Shown: positions 7,765-16,563 of the stretch, piece by piece
How the letters are laid out: every line of letters starts with the position of its first letter
Position numbering within the stretch: position 1 is the first letter of the stretch
Assembly: GCF_003355005.1 (NCBI RefSeq)
Contig: NZ_CP029985.1
Span: 1,479,001 to 1,543,000, forward strand
Direction of reading: 5' to 3'
From: Sphingomonas sp. FARSPH
Lineage (GTDB): Bacteria > Pseudomonadota > Alphaproteobacteria > Sphingomonadales > Sphingomonadaceae
Length of the DNA stretch: 64,000 nt
Notes under the pieces: model-generated
The model's input: the letters and a program-made list of their open reading frames with translations, nothing else
Database searches by the model: none
What the model was told of the DNA's origin: nothing
Translations under genes and position numbers: made by a program

Positions 7765-7837
7765 GGACTCGAACCTCCACGACCTTGCGATCGCCAGCAC
7801 CTGAAGCTGGTGCGTCTACCAATTCCGCCATCTGGGC
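7751..7837 (-). tRNA. tRNA-Leu (anticodon CAG)
   Basis: 87 bases including an encoded CCA. On the minus strand it begins GCCCAGA and ends TCTGGGC-A-CCA, giving a 7-bp acceptor stem. The anticodon arm is CCAGC-TTCAGGT-GCTGG, so the anticodon is CAG (codon CUG). The long variable arm and the GGTTCGAGTCC T-arm fit a class II leucine tRNA. Its 3' end is the integration site of the adjacent island. Confidence 0.97.
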
Positions 7838-7944
7838 ACGGGGTAGGCGGCGGCCTTTAGGGGGGGCGTGTGCGCCTTGTCAACACGCCTTTCGCACGGC
7901 AAGGGCGGCGCAGCGATTTTCCTGTCCGGCGAAAAGGCCCGATC

Positions 7945-8880
7945 ATGAACGACAAACTGGTTACGGTGTTCGGTGGCGGCGGGTTCGTCGGCCGCTATGT
8001 GGTGCGCGCGCTGCTGCGCGCCGGCGCGCGCGTCCGTGTCGCGGAGCGCGATCCGCGCCGCGCCTGGTTCCTGAAGACGCAAGGCGGCCTCGGCCAGATC
8101 CAGTTCGTCGCCGCGGACGTGACGCGCGCCGACACGGTGCACCGCGCGGTCGCGGGGTCGGATGCGGTCATCAACCTCGTCGGGGTGCTCGAGGGGGCGT
8201 TCGAGGCGATCCACGTCACCGGTGCGCGCACCGTCGCGGAGGCCGCGGCCGGCGCGGGCGCGCAGGCGCTCATCCACATGTCCGCGATCGGCGCCGATCC
8301 GGCGGCGGCTTCCGCTTACGGCAGCACCAAGGGCCGCGGCGAGCAGGCGGTGCGCGCCGCCTTCCCGGATGCGGTCGTCATCCGTCCGTCGATCGTCTTC
8401 GGGCGCGAGGACCAGTTCCTCAACCGCTTCGCCGACATGGTCGCCAAACTCCCCGTCGTGCCCGTGCTGCGCGCACCGGTGAAGTTCCAGCCGGTCTTCG
8501 CTGGCGACGTCGGCGACGCCTTCGCCGCGGCGCTCGCGCCCGAGTACGCGGGGCGCACCTTCGAACTCGGCGGCCCGGACGTGATGAGCATGGGCGAGAT
8601 CGTGCGCTGGCTCGCCAAGACGCTGGGCCGCAATCCGTCGATCGTCGAACTGCCCGATATGGCCGGCGCGCTGCTCGCCCGCCTGCCGCTCGCGCCGATC
8701 ACCACCGACCAGTGGCAGATGCTGCAACGCGACAATGTCGCCGCCGCCGGTGCCGACGGTCTTGCGGCGCTGGGGATCGAGGCGACGCCGGTCGCCGCGG
8801 TCGCCCCCGACTGGCTCGTCCGCTTCCGCCGCCAGGGCCGCTTCGGCCGCCGCGCCGAAACGCTCTACCACCCCGCCTGA
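7945..8880 (+). CDS. Complex I NDUFA9-like NAD(P)-binding reductase
   Basis: A 311-residue short-chain-dehydrogenase-like protein of the atypical family that includes the NDUFA9 accessory subunit of respiratory complex I. The Rossmann nucleotide-binding loop is near the N-terminus (VTVFGGGGFVGRYVV, residues about 6-20). VIRPSIVFGREDQFLNRFA and the later FELGGPDVMSMGEIV are typical of this group. ATG 7945 is chosen over the upstream GTG at 7870 because the Rossmann strand should be close to the start. uppP follows 28 bp downstream, suggesting co-transcription. In alphaproteobacteria the substrate of free-standing members is unknown. Confidence 0.85.
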   Translation: MNDKLVTVFGGGGFVGRYVVRALLRAGARVRVAERDPRRAWFLKTQGGLGQIQFVAADVTRADTVHRAVAGSDAVINLVGVLEGAFEAIHVTGARTVAEAAAGAGAQALIHMSAIGADPAAASAYGSTKGRGEQAVRAAFPDAVVIRPSIVFGREDQFLNRFADMVAKLPVVPVLRAPVKFQPVFAGDVGDAFAAALAPEYAGRTFELGGPDVMSMGEIVRWLAKTLGRNPSIVELPDMAGALLARLPLAPITTDQWQMLQRDNVAAAGADGLAALGIEATPVAAVAPDWLVRFRRQGRFGRRAETLYHPA

Positions 8881-8908
8881 CGCGCACGCTTCCAGCTAGG
8901 ACCCCATC

Positions 8909-9706
8909 ATGGACCTCATCACCGCCATCCTCCTCGGCATCGTCGAGGGGGTCACGGAGTTCCTGCCCGTCTCCTCGACCGGCCACCTCATCCTCGCGGG
9001 CACGCTGCTCGGCGTGCAGGACCAGGGCACCGCGACGTTCGACATCGTCATCCAGCTCGGCGCGATCCTCGCGGTCATCGTCCTCTACTGGCGCCGCTTC
9101 TGGGGCGTCGCGGTCGGGCTGTTCGGCGGCGAGCGCCGCTCGATCGCCTTCGTGCGCAACATCGTGCTCGGCTTCCTGCCCGCGATGGCGATCGGCTTCG
9201 TCGTCTACAAGGCGGTGAAGGCGCTGCTCGAAAAGCCGACCGTCGTCGCGATCGCGCTGATCGTCGGCGGCATCGCGATCCTCGCGATCGAGCGGATGGC
9301 GAAGCGCGCGCGTGTCGAATCGGTCGAGACCATGCCCGCGACCACCGCGCTCGGCATCGGCTTTATGCAATGCCTTGCGATGATCCCCGGCGTCAGCCGC
9401 TCGGGCGCGACGATCATGGGCGCGCTGACGCTCGGCGTCGATCGCCAGGCGGCGGCCGAATTCTCCTTCTTCCTCGCCATCCCGACGATGCTCGCCGCGA
9501 GCGGCTACGACCTGCTCAAGTCGGGCGCGACGCTGGCACAGGGCGAATGGCTGGCGATCGCCGTCGGCTTCGTCGTGTCGTTCATCGTCGCGATGCTGGT
9601 GATCCGCTGGTTCATGGCGGTCATCACCAAACATGGCTTCGCACCCTTCGCCTGGTATCGCATCGTCGTCGGCGCGGTCGCGCTGATCGCCTTGCAGCTG
9701 CGATAG
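8909..9706 (+). CDS. uppP: Undecaprenyl-diphosphatase UppP (BacA)
   Basis: A 265-residue inner-membrane enzyme that dephosphorylates undecaprenyl diphosphate to recycle the lipid carrier for peptidoglycan and polysaccharide synthesis. The two catalytic motifs are intact: EGVTEFLPVSSTGH (about residues 11-24) and PGVSRSGATIMGAL (about 160-173). Six to eight hydrophobic segments span the length. Family size is about 265-275, so it is complete. It lies just downstream of the NDUFA9-like gene. Loss or overexpression of this enzyme alters bacitracin sensitivity in other bacteria. Confidence 0.95.
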   Translation: MDLITAILLGIVEGVTEFLPVSSTGHLILAGTLLGVQDQGTATFDIVIQLGAILAVIVLYWRRFWGVAVGLFGGERRSIAFVRNIVLGFLPAMAIGFVVYKAVKALLEKPTVVAIALIVGGIAILAIERMAKRARVESVETMPATTALGIGFMQCLAMIPGVSRSGATIMGALTLGVDRQAAAEFSFFLAIPTMLAASGYDLLKSGATLAQGEWLAIAVGFVVSFIVAMLVIRWFMAVITKHGFAPFAWYRIVVGAVALIALQLR

Positions 9707-9817
9707 GCCCGATAAATACCTTTATTTACACCGGCGGCGTTGTTCAGCACGAACTCTCCACTTATCGACCTGAAACAAGGTCACTATTAGTGTCGTATCG
9801 GGCATTTTGTGCGTGAC

Positions 9818-9857
9818 AAGCCTCCTGATCGTGCGTAGCGCGACGATCAGGAGGCTT
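9818..9857 (+). promoter_or_regulatory. Hairpin that sequesters the gltD ribosome binding site
   Basis: aagcctcctgatcgt (9818-9832) pairs perfectly with acgatcaggaggctt (9843-9857) as a 15-bp stem with a 10-base loop. The right arm contains AGGAGG, the Shine-Dalgarno sequence, and the ATG of gltD starts two bases after the stem. Folded, the mRNA would block initiation. It might alternatively act as an attenuator, but only three T residues follow. The preceding 9707-9817 is unusually AT-rich for this genome and probably holds the glt promoter. Confidence 0.75.
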
Positions 9858-9858
9858 T

Positions 9859-11289
9859 ATGGCGCACGAATCGATGCTGAAATTCGTCGGGCGGGAACAA
9901 TCCTATCCCGCCAAGCGCGATGCCGATGCGCGCGCGGACGATTTCCGCGAAATCGCGGCCCGTTACGCCCCGCCCGCCGCCGAGGAACAGGCGGGCCGTT
10001 GCTCGCAATGCGGCGTGCCTTATTGTTCGGTGCACTGCCCGCTGCACAATCATATCCCCGACTGGCTGCGCCTGACTGCGGAGGGGCGGCTCCGCGAGGC
10101 GTATGAGCTGTCGAACGCCACCTCGACGATGCCGGAGATCTGCGGCCGCATCTGTCCGCAGGACCGGTTGTGCGAGGGCAATTGCGTCATCGAATTCTCC
10201 GGCCACGGCGCGGTGACGATCGGCTCGGTGGAAAAGTTCATCACCGACACCGCCTGGGAAGAAGGCTGGGTCGAACCGCTCGTCCCCGGTCCCGCGCGTG
10301 GGGCATCGGTGGCGGTGATCGGCGCGGGGCCGGCGGGCCTCACCGCCGCCGAATATCTGCGCGGCCACGGCTATGAGGTGCACGTTTACGACCGGCACGA
10401 TCGCGCGGGCGGGCTGCTGACCTATGGCATTCCCGGCTTCAAGCTGGAAAAGCCCGTCGTCATGCGCCGCGTCGACCGGCTGAAGGCGGGCGGCATCGTC
10501 TTTCACGACGGCTTCTCGGTCGGCGAGCAGGCGAGCCTCGACGACCTGCGCACCCGCCACGATGCGGTGCTGATCGCGACCGGCGTCTATCGCGCGCGCA
10601 ATGTCGATCTCGGCGAAGCGGACGACCGCGTCGTCGCCGCGCTCGACTATCTGATCGCGTCCAATCGCAAGGGGTTCGGCGATGCCGTCCCCGCCTTCGA
10701 CACCGGCGCGCTCGACGCCGCGGGCAAGCATGTCGTCGTCATCGGCGGCGGCGATACCGCGATGGATTGCGTACGCACCGCGATCCGCCAGGGCGCAGCG
10801 TCGGTGAAGTGCCTCTACCGCCGCGACCGCGCCAACATGCCCGGCAGCCAGCGCGAGGTCGCCAATGCGGAGGAAGAGGGCGCGGAATTCGTCTGGCTCT
10901 CCGCCCCCGCCGCGTTCGACGCGGACGGCACGGTGCGCGCACGCCGCATGCGGCTCGGCGCCCCCGACGCCAGCGGCCGCCGCGCGCCGGAGGCGGACCC
11001 GGCGGGCGATTTCACGCTCCACGCCGATCTCGTCATCAAGGCTTTGGGCTTCGACGCCGAGGACCTGCCGACGCTGTTCGGCGCGCCGGAGCTCGGCGTG
11101 TCGCGCTGGGGCACCGTGCTCGTCGACGGCAGGACGCTGATGACCAGCCTCGACGGCGTGTTCGCCGCGGGCGACATCGTGCGCGGCGCCAGCCTGGTCG
11201 TCTGGGCGATCCGCGATGGCCGCGACGTCGCGAGCGCGATGCACAAATGGCTGAAGGCGAAGGCGAAAGCCGAAAGGGTCGCGGCATGA
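9859..11289 (+). CDS. gltD: Glutamate synthase (NADPH) small subunit
   Basis: A 476-residue flavoprotein that passes electrons from NADPH to the large subunit for glutamate synthesis from glutamine and 2-oxoglutarate. The N-terminal iron-sulfur ligands are visible (RCSQCGVPYCSVHCPLHNHIP, about residues 51-70, and ICGRICPQDRLCEGNC about 93-108). FAD-binding GAGPAGLTAAE is near residue 155 and the NADPH site GGGDTAMDC near 298. The start at ATG 9859 has AGGAGG at the right distance, but inside a strong hairpin. The gene overlaps the next one (ATGATGA at 11286-11289) and leads a gltD-DUF2059-gltB unit. Confidence 0.95.
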   Translation: MAHESMLKFVGREQSYPAKRDADARADDFREIAARYAPPAAEEQAGRCSQCGVPYCSVHCPLHNHIPDWLRLTAEGRLREAYELSNATSTMPEICGRICPQDRLCEGNCVIEFSGHGAVTIGSVEKFITDTAWEEGWVEPLVPGPARGASVAVIGAGPAGLTAAEYLRGHGYEVHVYDRHDRAGGLLTYGIPGFKLEKPVVMRRVDRLKAGGIVFHDGFSVGEQASLDDLRTRHDAVLIATGVYRARNVDLGEADDRVVAALDYLIASNRKGFGDAVPAFDTGALDAAGKHVVVIGGGDTAMDCVRTAIRQGAASVKCLYRRDRANMPGSQREVANAEEEGAEFVWLSAPAAFDADGTVRARRMRLGAPDASGRRAPEADPAGDFTLHADLVIKALGFDAEDLPTLFGAPELGVSRWGTVLVDGRTLMTSLDGVFAAGDIVRGASLVVWAIRDGRDVASAMHKWLKAKAKAERVAA

Positions 11290-11846
11290 TGCGCCGTGCC
11301 GCCGCCCTCGCGCTCGCCGCCGCGAGCGTAACCGCCACCGCGCCGGTGCAGGCTGCCCCCGCACAGGCTGCCGCGCCCGGCACCATCGCCACCGCCCGCG
11401 CGATCGTCGCCGCGATGCACGTCGACCGCTCGCTCGACACGATGTTCGCGCAGCTGACGCCGCTCGTCTCGGCGAACATCCTCAACGCGATGCAGCAGGC
11501 GAAGGACGCGCCGCCCGCGCTCAAGGCGCGGATCGCGACGCCTGCGGGCCGTGAACAGGTGTCGGGGATCGTCGGGCAGGAGATCATCGCGGGTTTCCGC
11601 GGCCGCTACGACGATATCGCCGCGGGCCTGGCCGAGGAATATGTCCGCACCTTCAGCGAGGCGGAGCTGCAGACGATCCTCGCCTTCTACCGCTCGCCCA
11701 CCGGCGCCAAGCTGATCGACGCGCAGCCCGCGATCCAGCGCGTCCTGTCCGAACAGGGCCGCGCGATCGGCCGCGAGGTCGGCATGGCCGCCTTTCCCAA
11801 GATCCTCCAGCGCGTGACCGCGCTCGACGCGCCGCAAGGCAAGTAG
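11286..11846 (+). CDS. DUF2059 periplasmic protein between gltD and gltB
   Basis: A 186-residue protein with a signal peptide (MMRRAAALALAAASVTATAP, cleavage probably after VQAAP or AQAA). The mature part is helical and matches the DUF2059 pattern: AAMHVDRSLDTMFAQL, then FRGRYDDIAAGLAEEYVRTFSEAELQTILAFYRSPTG, here quoted in parts, and AQPAIQRVLSEQGRAIG. The function of DUF2059 is unknown. It overlaps the end of gltD and ends 11 bp before gltB, so it must be made with glutamate synthase, although it appears to be exported and has no evident role in nitrogen assimilation. Confidence 0.82.
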   Translation: MMRRAAALALAAASVTATAPVQAAPAQAAAPGTIATARAIVAAMHVDRSLDTMFAQLTPLVSANILNAMQQAKDAPPALKARIATPAGREQVSGIVGQEIIAGFRGRYDDIAAGLAEEYVRTFSEAELQTILAFYRSPTGAKLIDAQPAIQRVLSEQGRAIGREVGMAAFPKILQRVTALDAPQGK

Positions 11847-11857
11847 GAACTCCGTCG

Positions 11858-14800
11858 ATGACCGACCCGATCACCGATCCCGCCGCCGGCCAGCGCCAGC
11901 ATCTCGCCGACCACGGCATGTACCGCCCCGATTACGAAGGCGATGCGTGCGGCGTCGGTCTCGTCGCGGCGACCGACGGGCGCGCCTCGCGCCGCGTGGT
12001 GCAGTCGGCGATCGACGCGCTGAAGGCGGTGTGGCACCGCGGCGCGGTCGACGCCGACGGCAAGACGGGCGACGGCGCGGGCCTGCACATCGACCTGCCG
12101 CACCGCTTCTTCGACGATGCGGTCGTCGCCTCGGGCCACAAGGTGCTGCCAAACCGGCTCGCGGTCGGCATGATCTTCCTGCCGCGCACCGACCTCGGCG
12201 CGCAGGAAAGCTGCCGTACGATCGTCGAAAGCGTCATTATCGAGGCGGGCTACACCATCTATGGCTGGCGCCAGGTGCCCGTCGACGTCTCGGTCATCGG
12301 CCTGAAGGCGCAGGCGACCCGGCCGGAGATCGAACAGATCATGATCGCCGGCCCCATGCCGGACGAGGTCAGCGCGGCGGAGTTCGAAAAGACGCTCTAC
12401 CTCGTGCGCCGCCGCATCGAAAAGCGCGTCATCGCCGCGCAGATCCAGGGCTTCTACGTCTGCAGCCTGTCGTGCCGCTCGATCGTCTACAAGGGGCTGT
12501 TCCTCGCGGAGAGCCTGTCGGTCTTCTACCCCGACCTGCAGGACCAGCGGTTCGAAAGCCGCGTCGCGATCTTCCACCAGCGTTATTCGACCAACACCTT
12601 TCCGCAATGGTGGCTGGCGCAGCCGTTCCGCTGCCTCGCGCACAATGGCGAGATCAACACGATCCGCGGCAACAAGAACTGGATGCTCAGCCACGAGATC
12701 CGGATGGCGGCGACCGCGTTCGGCGACAATTCGGAGGATATCAAGCCGGTGATCCCCGCCGGCGCGTCCGACACCGCGGCGCTCGACGCGGTGTTCGAGA
12801 CGATCTGCCGTTCGGGGCGCGACGCGCCGACCGCGAAGATCATGCTGGTGCCAGAGGCGATGTCCGCCGACCTGCCCGCGCCGCACGCCGCGATGTACAA
12901 TTACCTCGCCTCGGTGATGGAGCCGTGGGACGGCCCCGCCGCGCTGGCGATGACCGACGGGCGCTGGGCGGTCGGCGGCGTCGACCGCAACGCGCTGCGC
13001 CCGCTGCGCTACACGCAGACCGCCGACGGGCTGCTCATCGTCGGATCGGAAAGCGGCATGGTCGTCGTCCCCGAATCGACCGTCGTCGCCAAGGGGCGGC
13101 TGGGGCCGGGGCAGATGATCGCGGTCGACCTCGACGAGGGCCGCGTGCTGAACGACCGCGCGGTCAAGGACCGGATCGCCGCCGAGCATGATTATGCCGC
13201 GATGATCGGCGAATTCCACGCGATGCGCGACCTGCCCGAGGTCGCCGACGCCACCGTCCGCTACGACCGCGCCGATCTGACCCGCCGCCAGGTCGCCGCC
13301 GGCCTGACGCTGGAGGATATGGAACTGATCCTGTCGCCGATGGTCGAGGGCGGCAAGGAAGCCGTCGGCTCGATGGGCGACGACACGCCGCTCGCGGTGA
13401 TTTCGGACAAGCCGCGGCTGATCAGCCAGTTCTTCCGCCAGAATTTCAGCCAGGTGACCAACCCGCCGATCGACTCGCTTCGCGAGCGCTATGTGATGTC
13501 GCTGAAGACGCGGTTCGGCAATCTCGCCAACATCCTCGATACCGAGGATCAGCGCGACCGCGTGCTCGTGCTCGATTCGCCCGTGCTGACCGGCCACGAC
13601 TGGGCGCGGCTGCGCGCGCATTTCGGGTCGAGCGCGAGCGAGATCGACTGCACCTTCGACGCCGACGGCGGCCCGGAAAAGCTGCGCGCCGCGATCCAGC
13701 GCATCCGCAACGAGGCGGAACAGGCGGTGCGCCAGGGGAAGAGCGAGCTGTTCCTGACCGACGAGCATGTGTCCGAAGGGCGCGTCGCGATCGCCGGAGT
13801 GCTCGCGGTCGCGGCGGTGCACACGCATCTCGTCCGCAAGGGCCTGCGCTCCTACGCGTCGATCAATGTGCGGTCGGCGGAATGTCTCGACACGCATTAT
13901 TATGCGGTGCTGATCGGCGTCGGCGCGACGACGGTGAACGCCTATCTGGCGGAGGCCGCGATCGTCGATCGCCAGGCGCGCGGCCTGTTCGGCGACTTGG
14001 GCCTCGACGCCTGCCTCGCGCGTCATCGCGTCGCGATCGAGGAAGGGCTGCTCAAGATCATGTCGAAGATGGGGATCGCGGTGATCTCCAGCTATCGCGG
14101 CGGCTATAATTTCGAGGCGGTCGGTTTGAGCCGCAGCCTGGTCAACGACCTGTTCCCCGGCATGCCCGCCAAGATTTCCGGCGAGGGCTACAACTCGCTC
14201 CATTACAGCGCGATCGTCCGCCACGAACAGGCGTGGGACGACGCCGTCGCCAAGCTGCCGATCGGCGGCTTCTACCGCCAGCGCCACACCGGCGAGACGC
14301 ACGCTTATTCGGCGCAGCTGATGCACCTGCTGCAGACCGCGGTCGCGACCGACAGCTACACCAGCTATCTGCAATTCAGCCGCGGCGTCGCCGATCTGCC
14401 GCCCGTCTATCTGCGCGATCTGCTCCAGTTCAACTTCCCGGCAGAGGGCGTGCCCGTCGACCAGGTCGAGGCGATTACCGAGATCCGCAAGCGCTTCGTG
14501 ACGCCCGGCATGTCGCTCGGCGCGCTGTCGCCTGAGGCACACGAGACGCTGGCGATCGCGATGAACCGCATCGGTGCGAAAGCGGTGTCGGGCGAGGGCG
14601 GCGAGGACGTCGGCCGCTTCACGCCTTATGACAATGGCGACAACGCCAATTCGACGATCAAGCAGGTCGCCTCGGGCCGGTTCGGCGTGACGGCGGAATA
14701 TCTCGGCGCGTGCGAGGAGATAGAGATCAAGGTCGCGCAGGGCGCCAAGCCCGGCGAGGGCGGCCAGCTGCCGGGTTTCAAGGTCACCGAATTCATCGCC

Positions 14801-16384
14801 AGGCTGCGCCATGCGACGCCGGGCGTGACGCTGATCTCGCCGCCGCCGCACCACGACATCTATTCGATCGAAGACTTGGCGCAGCTGATCTACGACCTGA
14901 AGCAGATCAATCCGCGCGCGCGCGTCGGCGTGAAGCTGGTCAGCTCGGCGGGCATCGGCACCGTCGCGGCGGGCGTCGCCAAGGCGCATGCCGACGTCAT
15001 CCTCGTCTCCGGCCATGTCGGCGGCACCGGCGCATCCCCGCAGACCAGCATCAAATATGCCGGCACGCCGTGGGAAATGGGCCTCAGCGAGGTCAACCAG
15101 GTGCTCACCCTCAACGGCTTGCGCGGCCGGGTGCGGCTGCGCGCCGACGGCGGGCTGAAGACGGGCCGCGACATCGTCATCGCCGCGATCCTCGGCGCGG
15201 AGGAATTCGGCATCGGTACGCTCAGCCTCGTCGCGATGGGCTGCATCATGGTGCGCCAGTGCCATTCGAACACTTGCCCGGTCGGCGTCTGCGTGCAGGA
15301 TGAACGCCTGCGCGCCAAATTCACCGGCACGCCCGAAAAGGTCATCAACCTGATGACCTTCATTGCCGAGGAGGTGCGCGACATCCTCGCCCGCCTCGGC
15401 TGCCGCAGCCTCGACGAGGTGATCGGCCGCACCGAATTGCTCCGCCAGGTCAGCCGCGGCGCCGAGCATCTCGACGATCTCGATCTGAACCCGATCCTCG
15501 CCAAGGTCGATGCGACCGACGCGGAACGGCGCTTCTCGCTCTCGACCTTCCGCAACGATGTGCCCGACAGCCTCGATGCGCAGATCATCAAGGATGCCGC
15601 GCCAGTCTTCGCGCGCGGCGAAAAGATGCAGCTGACCTATTCTGTGCGCAATACGCACCGCGCGGTCGGCACGCGCCTGTCGAGCGAGATCACGCGCAAA
15701 TTCGGCATGGCAAAGCTCGCCGACGGTCACGTCACCGTCCGTCTGCGAGGGAGCGCCGGCCAGTCGCTCGGCGCGTTCCTGTGCAAGGGCATCACGCTCG
15801 AGGTGTTCGGCGATGCCAACGATTACGTCGGCAAGGGTCTGTCGGGCGGCACGATCATCGTGCGCCCCGCCGTCTCCTCGCCGCTCGCCAGCCAGGACAA
15901 TACGATCATCGGCAACACCGTGCTCTATGGTGCGACCAGCGGCACGCTGCTCGCCGCGGGGCAGGCGGGCGAGCGATTCGCGGTGCGCAACTCGGGCGCG
16001 ACCGTGGTGGTCGAAGGCTGCGGCGCCAACGGCTGCGAATATATGACCGGCGGCGTTGCGGTCGTGCTCGGCCAGGTCGGCGCGAACTTCGGCGCGGGGA
16101 TGACCGGCGGCATGGCCTTCGTCTATGATGCCGACGACAGCTTCGAACGCCGCGCCAATCCGGAAAACATCGTCTGGCAACGGCTGGCGTCGGCGCATTG
16201 GGAAGGCGTGCTGCGCAGCCTCGTCGAACGCCACGCGACAGCGACCGACAGCCGCTGGTCGAAGGGGCTGCTCGCCGACTGGGACGAGACGGTCGGCAGG
16301 TTCTGGCAGGTGGTGCCGAAGGAGATGCTCTCGCGCCAGACGCACGCCCTCGACGATACGCCGGATGCGGTCGCGGCCGAATAG
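11858..16384 (+). CDS. gltB: Glutamate synthase large subunit
   Basis: A 1508-residue enzyme. A short propeptide precedes Cys31 (DACGVGLVA), the N-terminal nucleophile of the class II glutamine amidotransferase domain that releases ammonia. The central domain follows, then the FMN-binding synthase domain with SGEGGED near residue 910 and VILVSGHVGGTGASP near 1047. The 3Fe-4S cysteines are in CIMVRQCHSNTCPVGVC (about 1129-1145). The C-terminal GXGXG domain shows GGTIIV and GANGCEYMTGG. Length and domain order match bacterial GltB. It acts with GltD, encoded 570 bp upstream. Confidence 0.97.
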   Translation: MTDPITDPAAGQRQHLADHGMYRPDYEGDACGVGLVAATDGRASRRVVQSAIDALKAVWHRGAVDADGKTGDGAGLHIDLPHRFFDDAVVASGHKVLPNRLAVGMIFLPRTDLGAQESCRTIVESVIIEAGYTIYGWRQVPVDVSVIGLKAQATRPEIEQIMIAGPMPDEVSAAEFEKTLYLVRRRIEKRVIAAQIQGFYVCSLSCRSIVYKGLFLAESLSVFYPDLQDQRFESRVAIFHQRYSTNTFPQWWLAQPFRCLAHNGEINTIRGNKNWMLSHEIRMAATAFGDNSEDIKPVIPAGASDTAALDAVFETICRSGRDAPTAKIMLVPEAMSADLPAPHAAMYNYLASVMEPWDGPAALAMTDGRWAVGGVDRNALRPLRYTQTADGLLIVGSESGMVVVPESTVVAKGRLGPGQMIAVDLDEGRVLNDRAVKDRIAAEHDYAAMIGEFHAMRDLPEVADATVRYDRADLTRRQVAAGLTLEDMELILSPMVEGGKEAVGSMGDDTPLAVISDKPRLISQFFRQNFSQVTNPPIDSLRERYVMSLKTRFGNLANILDTEDQRDRVLVLDSPVLTGHDWARLRAHFGSSASEIDCTFDADGGPEKLRAAIQRIRNEAEQAVRQGKSELFLTDEHVSEGRVAIAGVLAVAAVHTHLVRKGLRSYASINVRSAECLDTHYYAVLIGVGATTVNAYLAEAAIVDRQARGLFGDLGLDACLARHRVAIEEGLLKIMSKMGIAVISSYRGGYNFEAVGLSRSLVNDLFPGMPAKISGEGYNSLHYSAIVRHEQAWDDAVAKLPIGGFYRQRHTGETHAYSAQLMHLLQTAVATDSYTSYLQFSRGVADLPPVYLRDLLQFNFPAEGVPVDQVEAITEIRKRFVTPGMSLGALSPEAHETLAIAMNRIGAKAVSGEGGEDVGRFTPYDNGDNANSTIKQVASGRFGVTAEYLGACEEIEIKVAQGAKPGEGGQLPGFKVTEFIARLRHATPGVTLISPPPHHDIYSIEDLAQLIYDLKQINPRARVGVKLVSSAGIGTVAAGVAKAHADVILVSGHVGGTGASPQTSIKYAGTPWEMGLSEVNQVLTLNGLRGRVRLRADGGLKTGRDIVIAAILGAEEFGIGTLSLVAMGCIMVRQCHSNTCPVGVCVQDERLRAKFTGTPEKVINLMTFIAEEVRDILARLGCRSLDEVIGRTELLRQVSRGAEHLDDLDLNPILAKVDATDAERRFSLSTFRNDVPDSLDAQIIKDAAPVFARGEKMQLTYSVRNTHRAVGTRLSSEITRKFGMAKLADGHVTVRLRGSAGQSLGAFLCKGITLEVFGDANDYVGKGLSGGTIIVRPAVSSPLASQDNTIIGNTVLYGATSGTLLAAGQAGERFAVRNSGATVVVEGCGANGCEYMTGGVAVVLGQVGANFGAGMTGGMAFVYDADDSFERRANPENIVWQRLASAHWEGVLRSLVERHATATDSRWSKGLLADWDETVGRFWQVVPKEMLSRQTHALDDTPDAVAAE

Positions 16385-16393
16385 GCCCGCCCT

Positions 16394-16477
16394 CGTCATC
16401 CCGGCCGAGGAGCCGGGGTCCCGCTTCTGTGTTGAGGCTTCCGAAAAGCGGGACCCCGGGTCGAGCCCGGGGTGACG
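16394..16477. repeat. Palindromic intergenic repeat, type A, copy 1
   Basis: About 84 bp, beginning CGTCATCCCGGCC and ending GCCCGGGGTGACG, with inner arms GGGGTCCCGCTT and AAGCGGGACCCC that pair around a short loop. A similar copy is at 17996-18079. It sits just after the gltB stop and may end transcription. The rest of 16478-16563 shows nothing else clear. Confidence 0.75.
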
Positions 16478-16563
16478 AGAACGATGTGCGTGGCTCTTGC
16501 CCTATTGCCCGCCATCGCCATCCGCGCTCTACTTCCGCGTCAAACGACCGAGAAGGGGCATTC

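Noticed and set aside
11687..16399. A 1570-codon open frame on the minus strand opposite gltB
   Set aside because: It lies antisense to a well-recognised enzyme and has the Arg/His/Asp-rich composition of a GC-rich shadow frame; no motif.
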